Of a stretch of 47,477 bases of DNA, positions 23,966 through 33,107 are shown one piece after another. Source of the DNA: GWF2-43-63 sp964559205 (GTDB lineage: Bacteria; Bacteroidota; Bacteroidia; Bacteroidales; DTU049); the NCBI GenBank assembly GCA_964559205.1, contig CAZLHV010000001.1, forward strand, positions 1-47,477, written 5' to 3'. Each line of letters starts with the position of its first letter. Position 1 is the first letter of the stretch. Below the pieces are notes generated by a model. It searched no databases, was not told the origin of the DNA, and was given only the letters and a program-made list of their open reading frames with translations. The translations under genes were made by a program, and so were the position numbers.

Positions 23966-26899
23966 TTATTTTAGGGCGTCAAACAGAATCTCGATGGGAT
24001 GCAGTGCCTCTTTATTTGCACCATCTTTGATCTGATGACGGCAGCTGGTGCCTGAAGCAGCAATGATGGTTCCTTTGGCTGCATTCCGGACAGCAGGCAG
24101 CAACACCAGTTCGCCAACTTTCATGCTCAGATCGAAGTGTTCCTTCTCGAAACCAAACGATCCGGCCATTCCGCAGCAACCCGAAGGAATTTCCTCGACC
24201 GTAAAATGTGCCGGAATGCTCAGCATCTCGCGGGTGACAGCTGTTCCAAGCAGCGATTTTTGCTGGCAATGTCCGTGGTATAAAATGGATTTGCTGTCGT
24301 CGGTGAATTGTTGCTGAAGAATATTCCCTTTTTTAAACTCGCTGACGATGAATTCATCGATCAGCATGGTGTTCGGTGCGAGCACTTTCGCTTTTTCGCG
24401 AAGCTGCGGGCTGCATAATTCGGGATACTCGTCGCGGAAACCAAGAATGGCCGAGGGTTCAATACCAATCAATGGTTTTTCGGACGAAATCTTCGCGGCA
24501 AGGCTGTTGATGTTCTGGTCGATGATGGTTCTGGCGCGCTTAAGCAAACCTTTCGAAATGAAGGTTCTGGCACTGAGCCCATGAGCGGGAAGTTCTACCC
24601 GATAGCCCAGTGCGCATAGCAGGCTGATGGCCTTGATTCCAATGTGGAGGTCATTCAGGTTGGTAAATTCATCCACAAAAACATGTACGGTTCCACGATG
24701 ACCCGTGAGTTTGTTCAGTTCGGGCAACTGTTTTTTTGCCCAGCGCCTGAGTGATTTGCCATGCAGTTCGGGCAGGCTTCGTCCGGTGGCAAAACCCAGC
24801 ATCTTTTTTATGGGCCACGAAAGCTCGCGGCTGCGGGCAAAGAGATTATATATTCTGCTGAAAGGCAGCGCCATGCGGTTGATATGATCAATATAGGCAA
24901 TGGCTCTGGTGCGGATGCGAACCGAATGATTTTCGTACCAGTGCTGCAAAAATTCGGTCTTATACTTTGCCATGTCTACCGACGACGGGCATTCCGATTT
25001 ACACAGTTTGCATCCCAGACACAGGTCCAGTATTTCGTATATTTCGGGGTGATCGAAAGGATTCTTTTTTGAGCTGTTGGTGAGAAATTCGCGCAGAATA
25101 TTTGCCCGTGCACGGGTGGTATTTTTTTCATCAAGAGTGGCCTGATAGCTCGGGCACATGCCTCCCTGAGCCAGATGAGGCTTGCGGCAGTCTCCCGATC
25201 CGTTGCATTTTTCGACAGCACGCAGCATTCCATGATCATGAGTGTAATCGTACCATGTGTCGATTTCTCTCACCGCTTTTCCGGGTTCAAAGCGCAGTGA
25301 GGTATTCATGGGAGGCGTGTCGGTGATTTTCCCCTGATTGAAAATGCCTTTCGGATCCCAGGTCTTTTTAATTTTTTCCAGGAGCGAATAGTTTTCATCA
25401 CCGATCATGAGCGGAATAAATTCTCCGCGCAGGCGTCCGTCGCCATGCTCGCCACTGAGTGAGCCGCGGTATTTTTTTACCAACCGGGCTGTTTCAAGGG
25501 CAATGGTATGAAACATCATCACATCGTTCGGGTCACGCAAATTAAGAATGGGTCTCAAATGCAGCTCCCCGGTAGCGATGTGCGCATAATACACGCATGA
25601 AAGATTGAAGCGTTTAAGCAATTCGGCAAAATCGGCCATATATTCAGGCAGAACAGCCGGATTGACTGCCGTGTCTTCGATCACGGGAACAGGCTTGGCA
25701 TCGCCGGGCATATTACTCAGTACGCCCAGCCCTGCTTTTCGCAGCTCCCAAACCTTTTTAATATTGGCACCGGTTACCAGCGGAAAATGGTAGCCGTAAC
25801 CGGCGGTACGCATAGCCTTTTCCATGGCGGCAGCTTTCTGCATAATGGCTTCCTGCGTGGGTTCTGCAAATTCTGCAATCAGAATGGCTGCCGGGTCCCC
25901 TTCAACGAAAAAGCGATTTTTATTCTGATTAATATTTTCTTTTGTGAGATCAAGAATGGCTTTATCCATCAGCTCGACCGAAACCGGACCATGCTCCAGC
26001 GCAATCAGATTGGCCTTGAACGATTCTTCGAGCGTGTGGCAGTGTACACAAACCAGCGCCTTTTCTTTAGGCGGCAGCGGAACCAGGTTGAGCTTTATTT
26101 CAGTCATCAGGGCCAGTGTGCCTTCTGAACCGGTGAGCAATTTGCACACATTGATGGGTTCGCCTCCCGAAAAGGGCTCAGCTTCAAGCAGCAAGTCGAT
26201 GGCATATCCGGTATTGCGTCGTTTAACGGCCGGATCGGGATACTCGCGGCGGATATTTTCCTGATTCCTTGCATCAGACAAAATTTCGCGAAGATTTCTG
26301 TATATGGCGCCTTCAAGCGTGTCGAGGGTGATTTTATCGCGGTACTCTTCGCGGCTCAATGTTTTAAATTCGGCATCACTTCCGTCGCTCAGGATGGCTT
26401 TTATCTCAAGAACATGTTCTCTCGTTGAACCATACACCAGACTGTGTGCACCACACGAATTATTGCCAACCATTCCGCCAATGTTGCATCGCGACGAAGT
26501 GCTGGTTTCCGGACCAAAAAACAACCCGTATTTCGCCATTTCGCGGTTGAGCTCATCGAGTATCACTCCGGGCTGAACCCGAACCCAGTGCTCGTCTTGG
26601 TTAACTTCGAGAATCTGGGTGAAATGCTTCGACATATCCACCACCAGGCCGTTGCCTACCACCTGACCTGCCAGCGAAGTGCCAGCAGCACGCGGTATCA
26701 GGGTAATGTTGTTGTCGGATGCAAAACGTATAAGCGTTTTTAGATCTTCATGGGTTGACGGATAAACCACACCCAATGGCAGCTCGCGGTATGCCGACGC
26801 ATCGGTCGCATACAACAGGTGGTGAAGGTGATCAGTACAAATTTGTCCATCAAAAACTGCTTGCAGTTTTTTTAGTTGGGGAAAAATATCCTGTGGCAT
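23966..26899 (-). CDS. FAD- and Fe-S-containing D-2-hydroxyacid dehydrogenase (YdiJ-like)
   Basis: This 977-residue fusion has an FAD-binding type 4 domain (about 40-175, IPRAAGTSLAGQVVG), an FAD-oxidase C-terminal domain (about 215-525, SGEHGDGRLRGEFIP), a ferredoxin-like Fe-S region with C565, C571 and C582 then C627-x2-C630-x2-C633-x3-C637, and a C-terminal cysteine-rich CCG region (SGCCGMAGSFGFEKEH). The same arrangement occurs in YdiJ, a quinone-linked dehydrogenase of D-lactate or D-2-hydroxyglutarate type. The substrate cannot be read from sequence. No membrane segment is present. It stands alone, with a TACTTTTG box at 26922-26929 on its strand. Confidence 0.92.
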   Translation of the reverse strand: MPQDIFPQLKKLQAVFDGQICTDHLHHLLYATDASAYRELPLGVVYPSTHEDLKTLIRFASDNNITLIPRAAGTSLAGQVVGNGLVVDMSKHFTQILEVNQDEHWVRVQPGVILDELNREMAKYGLFFGPETSTSSRCNIGGMVGNNSCGAHSLVYGSTREHVLEIKAILSDGSDAEFKTLSREEYRDKITLDTLEGAIYRNLREILSDARNQENIRREYPDPAVKRRNTGYAIDLLLEAEPFSGGEPINVCKLLTGSEGTLALMTEIKLNLVPLPPKEKALVCVHCHTLEESFKANLIALEHGPVSVELMDKAILDLTKENINQNKNRFFVEGDPAAILIAEFAEPTQEAIMQKAAAMEKAMRTAGYGYHFPLVTGANIKKVWELRKAGLGVLSNMPGDAKPVPVIEDTAVNPAVLPEYMADFAELLKRFNLSCVYYAHIATGELHLRPILNLRDPNDVMMFHTIALETARLVKKYRGSLSGEHGDGRLRGEFIPLMIGDENYSLLEKIKKTWDPKGIFNQGKITDTPPMNTSLRFEPGKAVREIDTWYDYTHDHGMLRAVEKCNGSGDCRKPHLAQGGMCPSYQATLDEKNTTRARANILREFLTNSSKKNPFDHPEIYEILDLCLGCKLCKSECPSSVDMAKYKTEFLQHWYENHSVRIRTRAIAYIDHINRMALPFSRIYNLFARSRELSWPIKKMLGFATGRSLPELHGKSLRRWAKKQLPELNKLTGHRGTVHVFVDEFTNLNDLHIGIKAISLLCALGYRVELPAHGLSARTFISKGLLKRARTIIDQNINSLAAKISSEKPLIGIEPSAILGFRDEYPELCSPQLREKAKVLAPNTMLIDEFIVSEFKKGNILQQQFTDDSKSILYHGHCQQKSLLGTAVTREMLSIPAHFTVEEIPSGCCGMAGSFGFEKEHFDLSMKVGELVLLPAVRNAAKGTIIAASGTSCRHQIKDGANKEALHPIEILFDALK

Positions 26900-27360
26900 G
26901 GAGGAAGTTCTTTTTCAAGGCCAAAAGTAAGAATAATTGAGTAATCAGAGGTTTATCTTTACTCCTCCGCGAATGCCAATGCTGCTAAATGATTGATTGT
27001 ATTGAAGCGATTTTGTTGGCTCATTTGCACTTTGATGATCACTGTCAGCAAAGGATTCGACATAATCAATTTCTTTTTCACTGTCGGTCTTGCATTCGTT
27101 GCGTTATTCGGAGCCCCGTTTTTTGCGGTATACACTCTCTTTTTGTGAGAACCCTTCATGAACTGAGTGTTCGACACAGCAATAAGGCTGAGTTTATTTG
27201 CCTAAGGCTGCCAAAAAACAATAGACACAGTAGTATTGCGCTATTCATACTGTTAATTTATTACAAAAATTGATTTTGGACTTATTAACATGTAAATTTT
27301 TTTTCTGACATAAGTTAATATAGAAAAAGTAGTAGCTTTATGCCTTAAAAGAACCCATCT
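26900..27360. other. Intergenic region between divergent genes
   Basis: A 461-bp, AT-rich spacer separates the dehydrogenase (minus) from the DUF4139 gene (plus). Two overlapping opposite-strand ORFs of 72 and 94 codons occur, but neither gives a recognisable protein. The last 100 bases are A/T-rich and probably hold the plus-strand promoter; TTTG (27275-27278) and TAAATTTT (27293-27300) are present, but their 14-base spacing is poor. Confidence 0.5.
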
Positions 27361-28980
27361 ATGAAAAAAATTGTTGTGTTGATTGCTTTGATTTTCAGCC
27401 TGAATATCACGGCTGCAATTGCTCAGACAATGAAGGCCACATCAAATGTGCAGTCGGTTACCGTCTATATGTTGGGAGCCGAGCTTCATTCCACCGCAGT
27501 GGTGATCCTGCCAAAAGGGAAAAGCACGGTTGTTTTTAGCGGACTGAGCCCTCAGCTCAATCCGGGAAGCATCCGATTCAGTGTTGCCGCAGGCGATGCC
27601 ACTATTCTGAGTGTGAGCTCAAGAACAAATTATCTTAGCGTTCAGAACGATAACAAGCAAATCGGGCAGCTGAAAGATTCGGTTGAGCTGATACGCGACC
27701 AGCTTTCACGCATTGCGATGAGCCGTGAGACATATGTTAAGGAAAAGGATCTCCTGTTCAAAAACCAAAGCATTGGGGGTACCGAAAACGGAGTGAAAGT
27801 GGAAGAAATTCAGCGCTCTGCCGATTTTTTCAGGCAACGCAGTAACGAAATCAATGACCTGATGTTCGATCTGAACAAAAAGGAAGCACGGCTTCGCGAA
27901 ACCATGAGCCGTCTTGAACAGGAGTTGAGCGAATTGAACGCACAGTACAACCCACCTTCATCCGAAATCGAAATTATTGTCATGAACCAGCGCGAAGGTC
28001 AGGTGGGTTTCGACTTTTCGTACATGGTCAATGGTTGTGGCTGGGCTCCAAAGTACGATATCAGAGCAAGCGGGAATGACAAGCCCATTCAGCTGGTTTA
28101 CAGAGCAAACCTGTTTAATAATTCAGGGGTGGACTGGAACGATGTAAAACTCACACTTTCAACAGCTGAGCCGGGAAAGAGCGCCAATAAGCCCACCCTC
28201 GATAAATGGGCCTTAAATTATGGATCTGATGTCAACGATGGCTTTGTCTCTAATGAGTTGAATATGGATCAGCGCGTGACAATTAATCATCAACAGGCTC
28301 CAGCCGGGGCAATTGCTGGATATGAAACCATCAGGGTGGATGAGCTGAGTCAGGAGTTTGAAATTGCTGTTCCATACACCATTCTATCGGATTCAAAGGC
28401 TTATACAGTCGAAGTCAATTCGTTTGATCTGCCTGCGATTTTTGAATACTCAGCCGTTCCGAAAATGGACCGCGATGCCTTCTTGGTTGCCCGCATCACC
28501 GACTGGAATAAACTGAATCTTGTCAGTGGCCACGCTTCCATTTTTTATGCCGGAACTTATGTAGGTCAAAGCTTTATCAACACAGCCACGGTGGCCGACA
28601 CCATGACCATTTCGCTTGGTCGCGACAAGCGTATTGTCATCAAGCGGGTGGAAAAAATGGAAGAATCCAAAACACAGGTGGTCGGCAGTTCTGTTAAAGA
28701 GACTTTTATGTATGAAATTGTGCTTCGCAACAACAAAGAAACCGCTGTGTCCATCACCATTCAGGATCAGGTTCCTGTGTCCCAGAACAGCGACATTACG
28801 GTTGAAACCATCAGCGTTTCGGGTGGTGTGATTGAGCCCCTGAGCGGGATCATCACCTGGAAGCTTACGCTGCAGCCCGGTGAAACGAAATCTTTGATTC
28901 TGCATTACTCCATCAAGTATCCCAAGAATCAAAAAATTGAAAGGAAACGAGTTCGATCGATTAATTGTCCAAGTTTTTAA
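27361..28980 (+). CDS. DUF4139/mucoidy-inhibitor A-like secreted protein
   Basis: This 539-residue exported protein has a signal peptide at 1-22. Residues about 28-130 match the DUF4140 N-terminal domain (SVTVYMLGAELHSTAVVILPKG), a coiled-coil helix follows at about 160-200, and the DUF4139 domain fills about 205-530 (MVNGCGWAPKYDIRASG, YRANLFNNSGVDWNDVKLTLST, and the terminal HYSIKYPKNQ). The family is common in Bacteroidota and its biochemical function is not established; the MuiA name comes from a plant protein. It is first of three close plus-strand genes. Confidence 0.88.
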   Translation: MKKIVVLIALIFSLNITAAIAQTMKATSNVQSVTVYMLGAELHSTAVVILPKGKSTVVFSGLSPQLNPGSIRFSVAAGDATILSVSSRTNYLSVQNDNKQIGQLKDSVELIRDQLSRIAMSRETYVKEKDLLFKNQSIGGTENGVKVEEIQRSADFFRQRSNEINDLMFDLNKKEARLRETMSRLEQELSELNAQYNPPSSEIEIIVMNQREGQVGFDFSYMVNGCGWAPKYDIRASGNDKPIQLVYRANLFNNSGVDWNDVKLTLSTAEPGKSANKPTLDKWALNYGSDVNDGFVSNELNMDQRVTINHQQAPAGAIAGYETIRVDELSQEFEIAVPYTILSDSKAYTVEVNSFDLPAIFEYSAVPKMDRDAFLVARITDWNKLNLVSGHASIFYAGTYVGQSFINTATVADTMTISLGRDKRIVIKRVEKMEESKTQVVGSSVKETFMYEIVLRNNKETAVSITIQDQVPVSQNSDITVETISVSGGVIEPLSGIITWKLTLQPGETKSLILHYSIKYPKNQKIERKRVRSINCPSF

Positions 28981-29004
28981 GGAATAACGAATAAATCAAA
29001 AAAA

Positions 29005-30201
29005 ATGAAAGCAATTTTAATTTCAACTGTTTTGGCCATCATTTCAATTGGGTTGAACGCCCAAACCGCCACATCGGTTGCCAACGGTTCGTGGAACATG
29101 CCAACAACATGGGATTGCAACTGTGTTCCGACGCCTGGTTACACCGTTATCATCAATCATGATGTGACACTATCTTCGGACTGGGCCATTTCTTCAGGAT
29201 CCATTACCATTGGAGATTCAGGAATTCTCGATGACGACGGCGGTGGCTTTGGAATGCTTATCAACAGCGGCGGAACGCTAAATGTGGCAGGATCTTTTAC
29301 CATGGCAAAGCTGGCTGTTATGGGTGGAACCATTACCAACACAGGCATTATTACCGATCTCGACAGTCTGTATCTTGATGCTGCATTTGAAAATTTTGGT
29401 GCTGTTGAATCTTCGAATCTCTACAACGCAGGGCATATGACAAATGAAGACATCATCAACACGACGAATTTTTACAACAACGGAGGTATGCTCAATTATT
29501 CAGGTATCAATTCCATGAACTTCACCAATGCCGATACCTGCGAGAATTACGGTGAGTTGTTTATCGATGACTTTACCAACATGGGATATGTAAACAATAA
29601 ATATCGGTTCATCGGGACGGGTGATTTTCTCAATATGGGCGAGTTTTATAATGTGACGGATACTGCTTACGTGCTTACAAATGATATTCTCAACAAGGAT
29701 TCGGTGAATCACGATGCTATATTGCTGAATTGGGGAAGCATTTTTGCCGGTAATAATTTTGTCAATTATGATCTGGTAACCGGAAATGCCAACGGATTTT
29801 TTTGCACAGGTAATTACACCGCAAATTATGGTAATATGGTAGGTGATTTTACTTTCGACGACAATACTCCGCCTGCCACCGTGCCTTATATTGATTACAA
29901 CTCGGGCACACTTGATCCACTGATAGTGTGGATTGCTGACTGGTGTTTCGAAGGTATTCTCGAAACTTCTGAGAAAACCATACAACTGTATCCCAATCCG
30001 GTGAGCGATATGCTGTATGTGAGCGGTGTGCAGGAAGGTCAGCTGTGGAAAATCTTAACTATCAGCGGAACGCTTGTTATGAGCGGCCGCAGTGATGATG
30101 GTGATTTTACAATAGGTGTCAGCCAGCTGCCCGCAGGAACCTACATGATTTCGGTTTATCAAGGAATGGATCGTCAGTGCAGGATTTTTACCATTGAATA
30201 A
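29005..30201 (+). CDS. Secreted protein with T9SS type A sorting domain
   Basis: This 398-residue protein has a signal peptide (1-20, GLNAQ) for Sec export and a C-terminal type A sorting domain (about 325-398: IQLYPNPVSDMLYVSG, then a LPAGTYMISV turn and final FTIE) that directs outer-membrane passage by T9SS and attachment or release. The middle is rich in N, G, T and short repeating motifs built around FxNxG and NYG (FYNNGGMLNY, FTNMGYVNN, FLNMGEFYNV), consistent with a right-handed parallel beta-helix. It has no catalytic signature, so a surface adhesin or structural role is likely. It starts 24 bp after the DUF4139 gene and 5 bp before the next. Confidence 0.87.
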   Translation: MKAILISTVLAIISIGLNAQTATSVANGSWNMPTTWDCNCVPTPGYTVIINHDVTLSSDWAISSGSITIGDSGILDDDGGGFGMLINSGGTLNVAGSFTMAKLAVMGGTITNTGIITDLDSLYLDAAFENFGAVESSNLYNAGHMTNEDIINTTNFYNNGGMLNYSGINSMNFTNADTCENYGELFIDDFTNMGYVNNKYRFIGTGDFLNMGEFYNVTDTAYVLTNDILNKDSVNHDAILLNWGSIFAGNNFVNYDLVTGNANGFFCTGNYTANYGNMVGDFTFDDNTPPATVPYIDYNSGTLDPLIVWIADWCFEGILETSEKTIQLYPNPVSDMLYVSGVQEGQLWKILTISGTLVMSGRSDDGDFTIGVSQLPAGTYMISVYQGMDRQCRIFTIE

Positions 30202-30206
30202 GAAAT

Positions 30207-31919
30207 ATGAAAAACCTATTTGCATCTTTTCTGCTTCTGTTTGCAATGAGTGCATCAGCGCAGTCGCTCAAAAAGCCTTTTAAAGCGCTCAATGAAGGGC
30301 AATTGGTTGAAGCTGCAACGGGTTTTGAAGAATATAAGCTCAAAGACAGCCTCGACCCGCTCTTATGGTTCGGTTTTGCACGCCTGTATTCCGAACCCGC
30401 CTATGTCAGGTGTGATTTCTTTCTTGCATGGAAATGCATATTGCGTTCGCAGCAATTACTGGCTGCCCTCGACGAAAAGGGACTCAAAAAGCTAGAGGGC
30501 GAACTGAATGCCGACTCGCTCAACCGCTGGCAGAAACACATTGACGATCGGCTGTTTGAGAAAGTAACTGCTGAAAACACCGTTGCCATGTATGAAAAGC
30601 ATTTACAGCTTTGTTCTGCTTCCACCCACAACAAAGAAGTGATTCAACAGCGCAATGCAAAAGCTTTTTTGGATGCAAAGGAAAAGAACACGGTAATTGC
30701 TTATCAGGAATTCATTAGAGATTATCCCGGAGCAGCAGAAGTCAGTCAGGCACGCATGCTTGAAAAATCAGCTGCAGCACGTGATGCACTCAGTGTCAAA
30801 ACAGAAGCCTCGTGCGAAACATTTCTGTTGGACTATCCTGATGCAGAAGAGGCGCAAGCCGTGTTTGACACCTTGCAGGAACTTCGTTTACAATTTTTCC
30901 TGAACAATGTTAGCGATTCATTGTATGAAGTTACTTGTTTTAATTTCTATATCGCTGATTCGGGAAGGTACCACCTCGATCCAAGTCTGCTGGTCAGGGC
31001 TTACGATGCCATTCGCTTTGCCAGTAGTCAACAACACTGGATTTATTACCTGTCGGGAGGAAATATTTATCGCATGAACGAAAAAGATATGAAAACCGAA
31101 GAGGTGCTCATGGATGGAAAAATCGCAAGTTTTGTGATTAACAGCAAGGGCGACATCGTTTTTTTGAAGGAAACACAACCTCAGCTTCTTACATTCTATC
31201 TTTTCTATGGTACAAAAGCCGAAAAACTGTGCGATTTTCCGACCAAAGATCGGTTTTCCGATTTCGACCCCGTGGTCCCTACATTTGAAGCAACTTCCGA
31301 CTTTTCCTATATTTATTTTAGTTTCGGCACCATGGCAGAAGCAGGTCAGACACGAAACGCCACTTATATTCGTGCTGAAAAGAAGTGGATTGTCTGCGAT
31401 GTTTTGGAAGAGCGGCCCTGCAAGTCGCCGATTGATCCGAATAATCTCATGCAGGCAGGAGCATTGATTTCTCATGCGGGACCCGGACAGGAAGAAACAT
31501 ACCTGACAAAAAAAGTCAACGGTGTTTGGGAGTTGTTTCGTAAAGAAAAAGATCGCCTCATTCAGATTTCGCACACCGAATCATTTAAAGTAAGAGAAAC
31601 CTGGGGCGAGGAAGTCAACTACTTTGGTTACACCGAAAGCCCGAAAAAAGTGTTTTACTATTTTCCTCAGGAATGTGGTGATTTTTGCTACGGTCCATGC
31701 TTTGTGGCTAACCTTGACGGCAGTCAGCAGGTGCTCATCGATAACAGTATTTGGGTTGGTCAGGTTGATGTGCAGTGGCTCTATGTGTCAGGCGATTTGC
31801 TCTGGATAGATGAGAGTGGAAATCTCATTGTGTATGAGGGCAAAGAGAATACCATCAGGCTTATTGCTTCGTCGGTTGATCAATTCAGAACCGTACACAT
31901 TGAAAACTCTGGCGAATAA
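30207..31919 (+). CDS. Exported protein with helical-repeat and propeller-like regions
   Basis: This 570-residue protein has a signal peptide (1-19, ASAQ). Residues 25-230 look like irregular TPR-like helices (GQLVEAATGFEEYKLKD, TVIAYQEFIRDYPGAAEVSQA, CETFLLDYPDAEEAQAVFD), and residues about 265-570 alternate short strands like a propeller (HWIYYLSGGNIYRMNEKD, GDLLWIDESGNLIVYEG). No family is recognised. The helical plus propeller layout recalls, loosely, the modules of the PorE-like protein at 13360-15396 but without an OmpA domain. It is in an operon with the T9SS cargo gene upstream. Confidence 0.8.
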   Translation: MKNLFASFLLLFAMSASAQSLKKPFKALNEGQLVEAATGFEEYKLKDSLDPLLWFGFARLYSEPAYVRCDFFLAWKCILRSQQLLAALDEKGLKKLEGELNADSLNRWQKHIDDRLFEKVTAENTVAMYEKHLQLCSASTHNKEVIQQRNAKAFLDAKEKNTVIAYQEFIRDYPGAAEVSQARMLEKSAAARDALSVKTEASCETFLLDYPDAEEAQAVFDTLQELRLQFFLNNVSDSLYEVTCFNFYIADSGRYHLDPSLLVRAYDAIRFASSQQHWIYYLSGGNIYRMNEKDMKTEEVLMDGKIASFVINSKGDIVFLKETQPQLLTFYLFYGTKAEKLCDFPTKDRFSDFDPVVPTFEATSDFSYIYFSFGTMAEAGQTRNATYIRAEKKWIVCDVLEERPCKSPIDPNNLMQAGALISHAGPGQEETYLTKKVNGVWELFRKEKDRLIQISHTESFKVRETWGEEVNYFGYTESPKKVFYYFPQECGDFCYGPCFVANLDGSQQVLIDNSIWVGQVDVQWLYVSGDLLWIDESGNLIVYEGKENTIRLIASSVDQFRTVHIENSGE

Positions 31920-31940
31920 ATATAGGGTCAAACGTTAGTT

Positions 31941-33101
31941 TTACCGGGCTACTTCCCGAATACGGGCGTCGGTCTGCATTTTTTTGCGGGTATCGGCCAT
32001 CACCGAATGAAAATCTTCCTGTGTTTCGGCATCAGGAATCAGACGATCGATCTGCTTCTCGGTTATCATTCCGGGCAGGACAAAATAACCAGGTTTTCGC
32101 GAATCGGTTTTGTGTCGATAGAGCGGGATATACCTGACATTGCTGAGGTATGGGTGCCCGTTGTGTTTGCGTTTCAGCGTGAATCCGACCAAAAGGCCAG
32201 CATCGGTAAGGGGGTCTTTTTGGTTTGAAATGAAATTGCCCATGGACCACATGATAAGCTTTTCATCGGTTTGTCCGATCGGAGTAACAAATTCCATGGG
32301 TTGAACTACGTGTGGGTGGCTTCCAATAATCACATCGGCTCCATTGCGCCAGAGAAAATCAGCGATGGATTTTTGATGAACATTGGGTTTGTGTTGATAT
32401 TCCTCACCCCAATGAATGGTGACGATGATGGCGTCAGGATGATAATTTTTGGCTTTGGCCATATCGGATGCAAGTTGCATTGTGTCGATCATGTTGACCA
32501 CATAGGGTTCGGGTGCCTTGATTCCGTTAGTTCCATAAGTGCAATTAAGAAAGGCCAGTTTCCAGCCGTTAATCTCAATGATGAGAGGATATCGTTTTGT
32601 ACGTTCTTCGTCGTTTCTGAAAATTCCGGTATGCCAGATTTTGGTGCTGTCGGCATAATCCAGATTTCCTTCCAGTCCTTCGGCACCGCGGTCGCAAGCA
32701 TGATTGTTGGCAAAGATGAAAAAATTAAAACCTGTTCGTCTCAGGGCGTCGGCATATTCAGGCGGAGCACAAAACTTTGGATATCCGCTGAAAGGAGGTC
32801 CTGCCAAGGTGGTTTCAAAGTTTACCAGCCTGATATCAGCAGCAGACAGTATATTTCGTATGTGGGTATAGCATGAATCGAATTCGGCCAAGCCCGTTTC
32901 TTCGTTTTTTGCCATGGTATACTGAGGCAGATGCATCATGGCATCACCACTAACCCAAAATGTGACAGAGTCATCGTCGGCCGAAGCGGACCACGCCACC
33001 TGATCGGTCTGGTGTTGATTGCCGAAAGGTTTCAGAATGAACATGCCTGCAATAATGAGCAATGCGGGAGCTGCAAAAAATAGTATTTGCCGTTGTTTCA
33101 T
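31941..33101 (-). CDS. CapA family protein (PGA_cap metallophosphoesterase fold)
   Basis: This 386-residue protein has an N-terminal signal anchor (6-27) and a PGA_cap domain: GDAMMHLPQ at the start, NFETTLAG, FIFANNHACDRG, HWGEEYQ and GSHPHVVQP, the metal-ligand pattern of calcineurin-like phosphoesterases. Homologues take part in poly-gamma-glutamate capsule formation in Bacillus, but in Bacteroidota the substrate is unknown. It starts 6 bp after a T9SS cargo gene at the end of a four-gene surface-protein operon. No capB or capC is nearby, so true poly-gamma-glutamate synthesis is unlikely here. Confidence 0.9.
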   Translation of the reverse strand: MKQRQILFFAAPALLIIAGMFILKPFGNQHQTDQVAWSASADDDSVTFWVSGDAMMHLPQYTMAKNEETGLAEFDSCYTHIRNILSAADIRLVNFETTLAGPPFSGYPKFCAPPEYADALRRTGFNFFIFANNHACDRGAEGLEGNLDYADSTKIWHTGIFRNDEERTKRYPLIIEINGWKLAFLNCTYGTNGIKAPEPYVVNMIDTMQLASDMAKAKNYHPDAIIVTIHWGEEYQHKPNVHQKSIADFLWRNGADVIIGSHPHVVQPMEFVTPIGQTDEKLIMWSMGNFISNQKDPLTDAGLLVGFTLKRKHNGHPYLSNVRYIPLYRHKTDSRKPGYFVLPGMITEKQIDRLIPDAETQEDFHSVMADTRKKMQTDARIREVAR

Positions 33102-33107
33102 ATGAGA

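Noticed and set aside
26959..27273. Opposite-strand ORFs of 72 and 94 codons in the 461-bp gap
   Set aside because: They overlap each other, lack any motif I recognise and have no upstream promoter; possibly a decayed gene, but unsupported.
30918..31574. 218-codon minus-strand ORF opposite the exported helical-repeat protein gene
   Set aside because: The plus-strand gene has a signal peptide, operon spacing and coherent composition; the minus frame has none.
32271..32876. 201-codon plus-strand ORF opposite the CapA-like gene
   Set aside because: The CapA-like metal-ligand motifs on the minus strand settle the coding strand.
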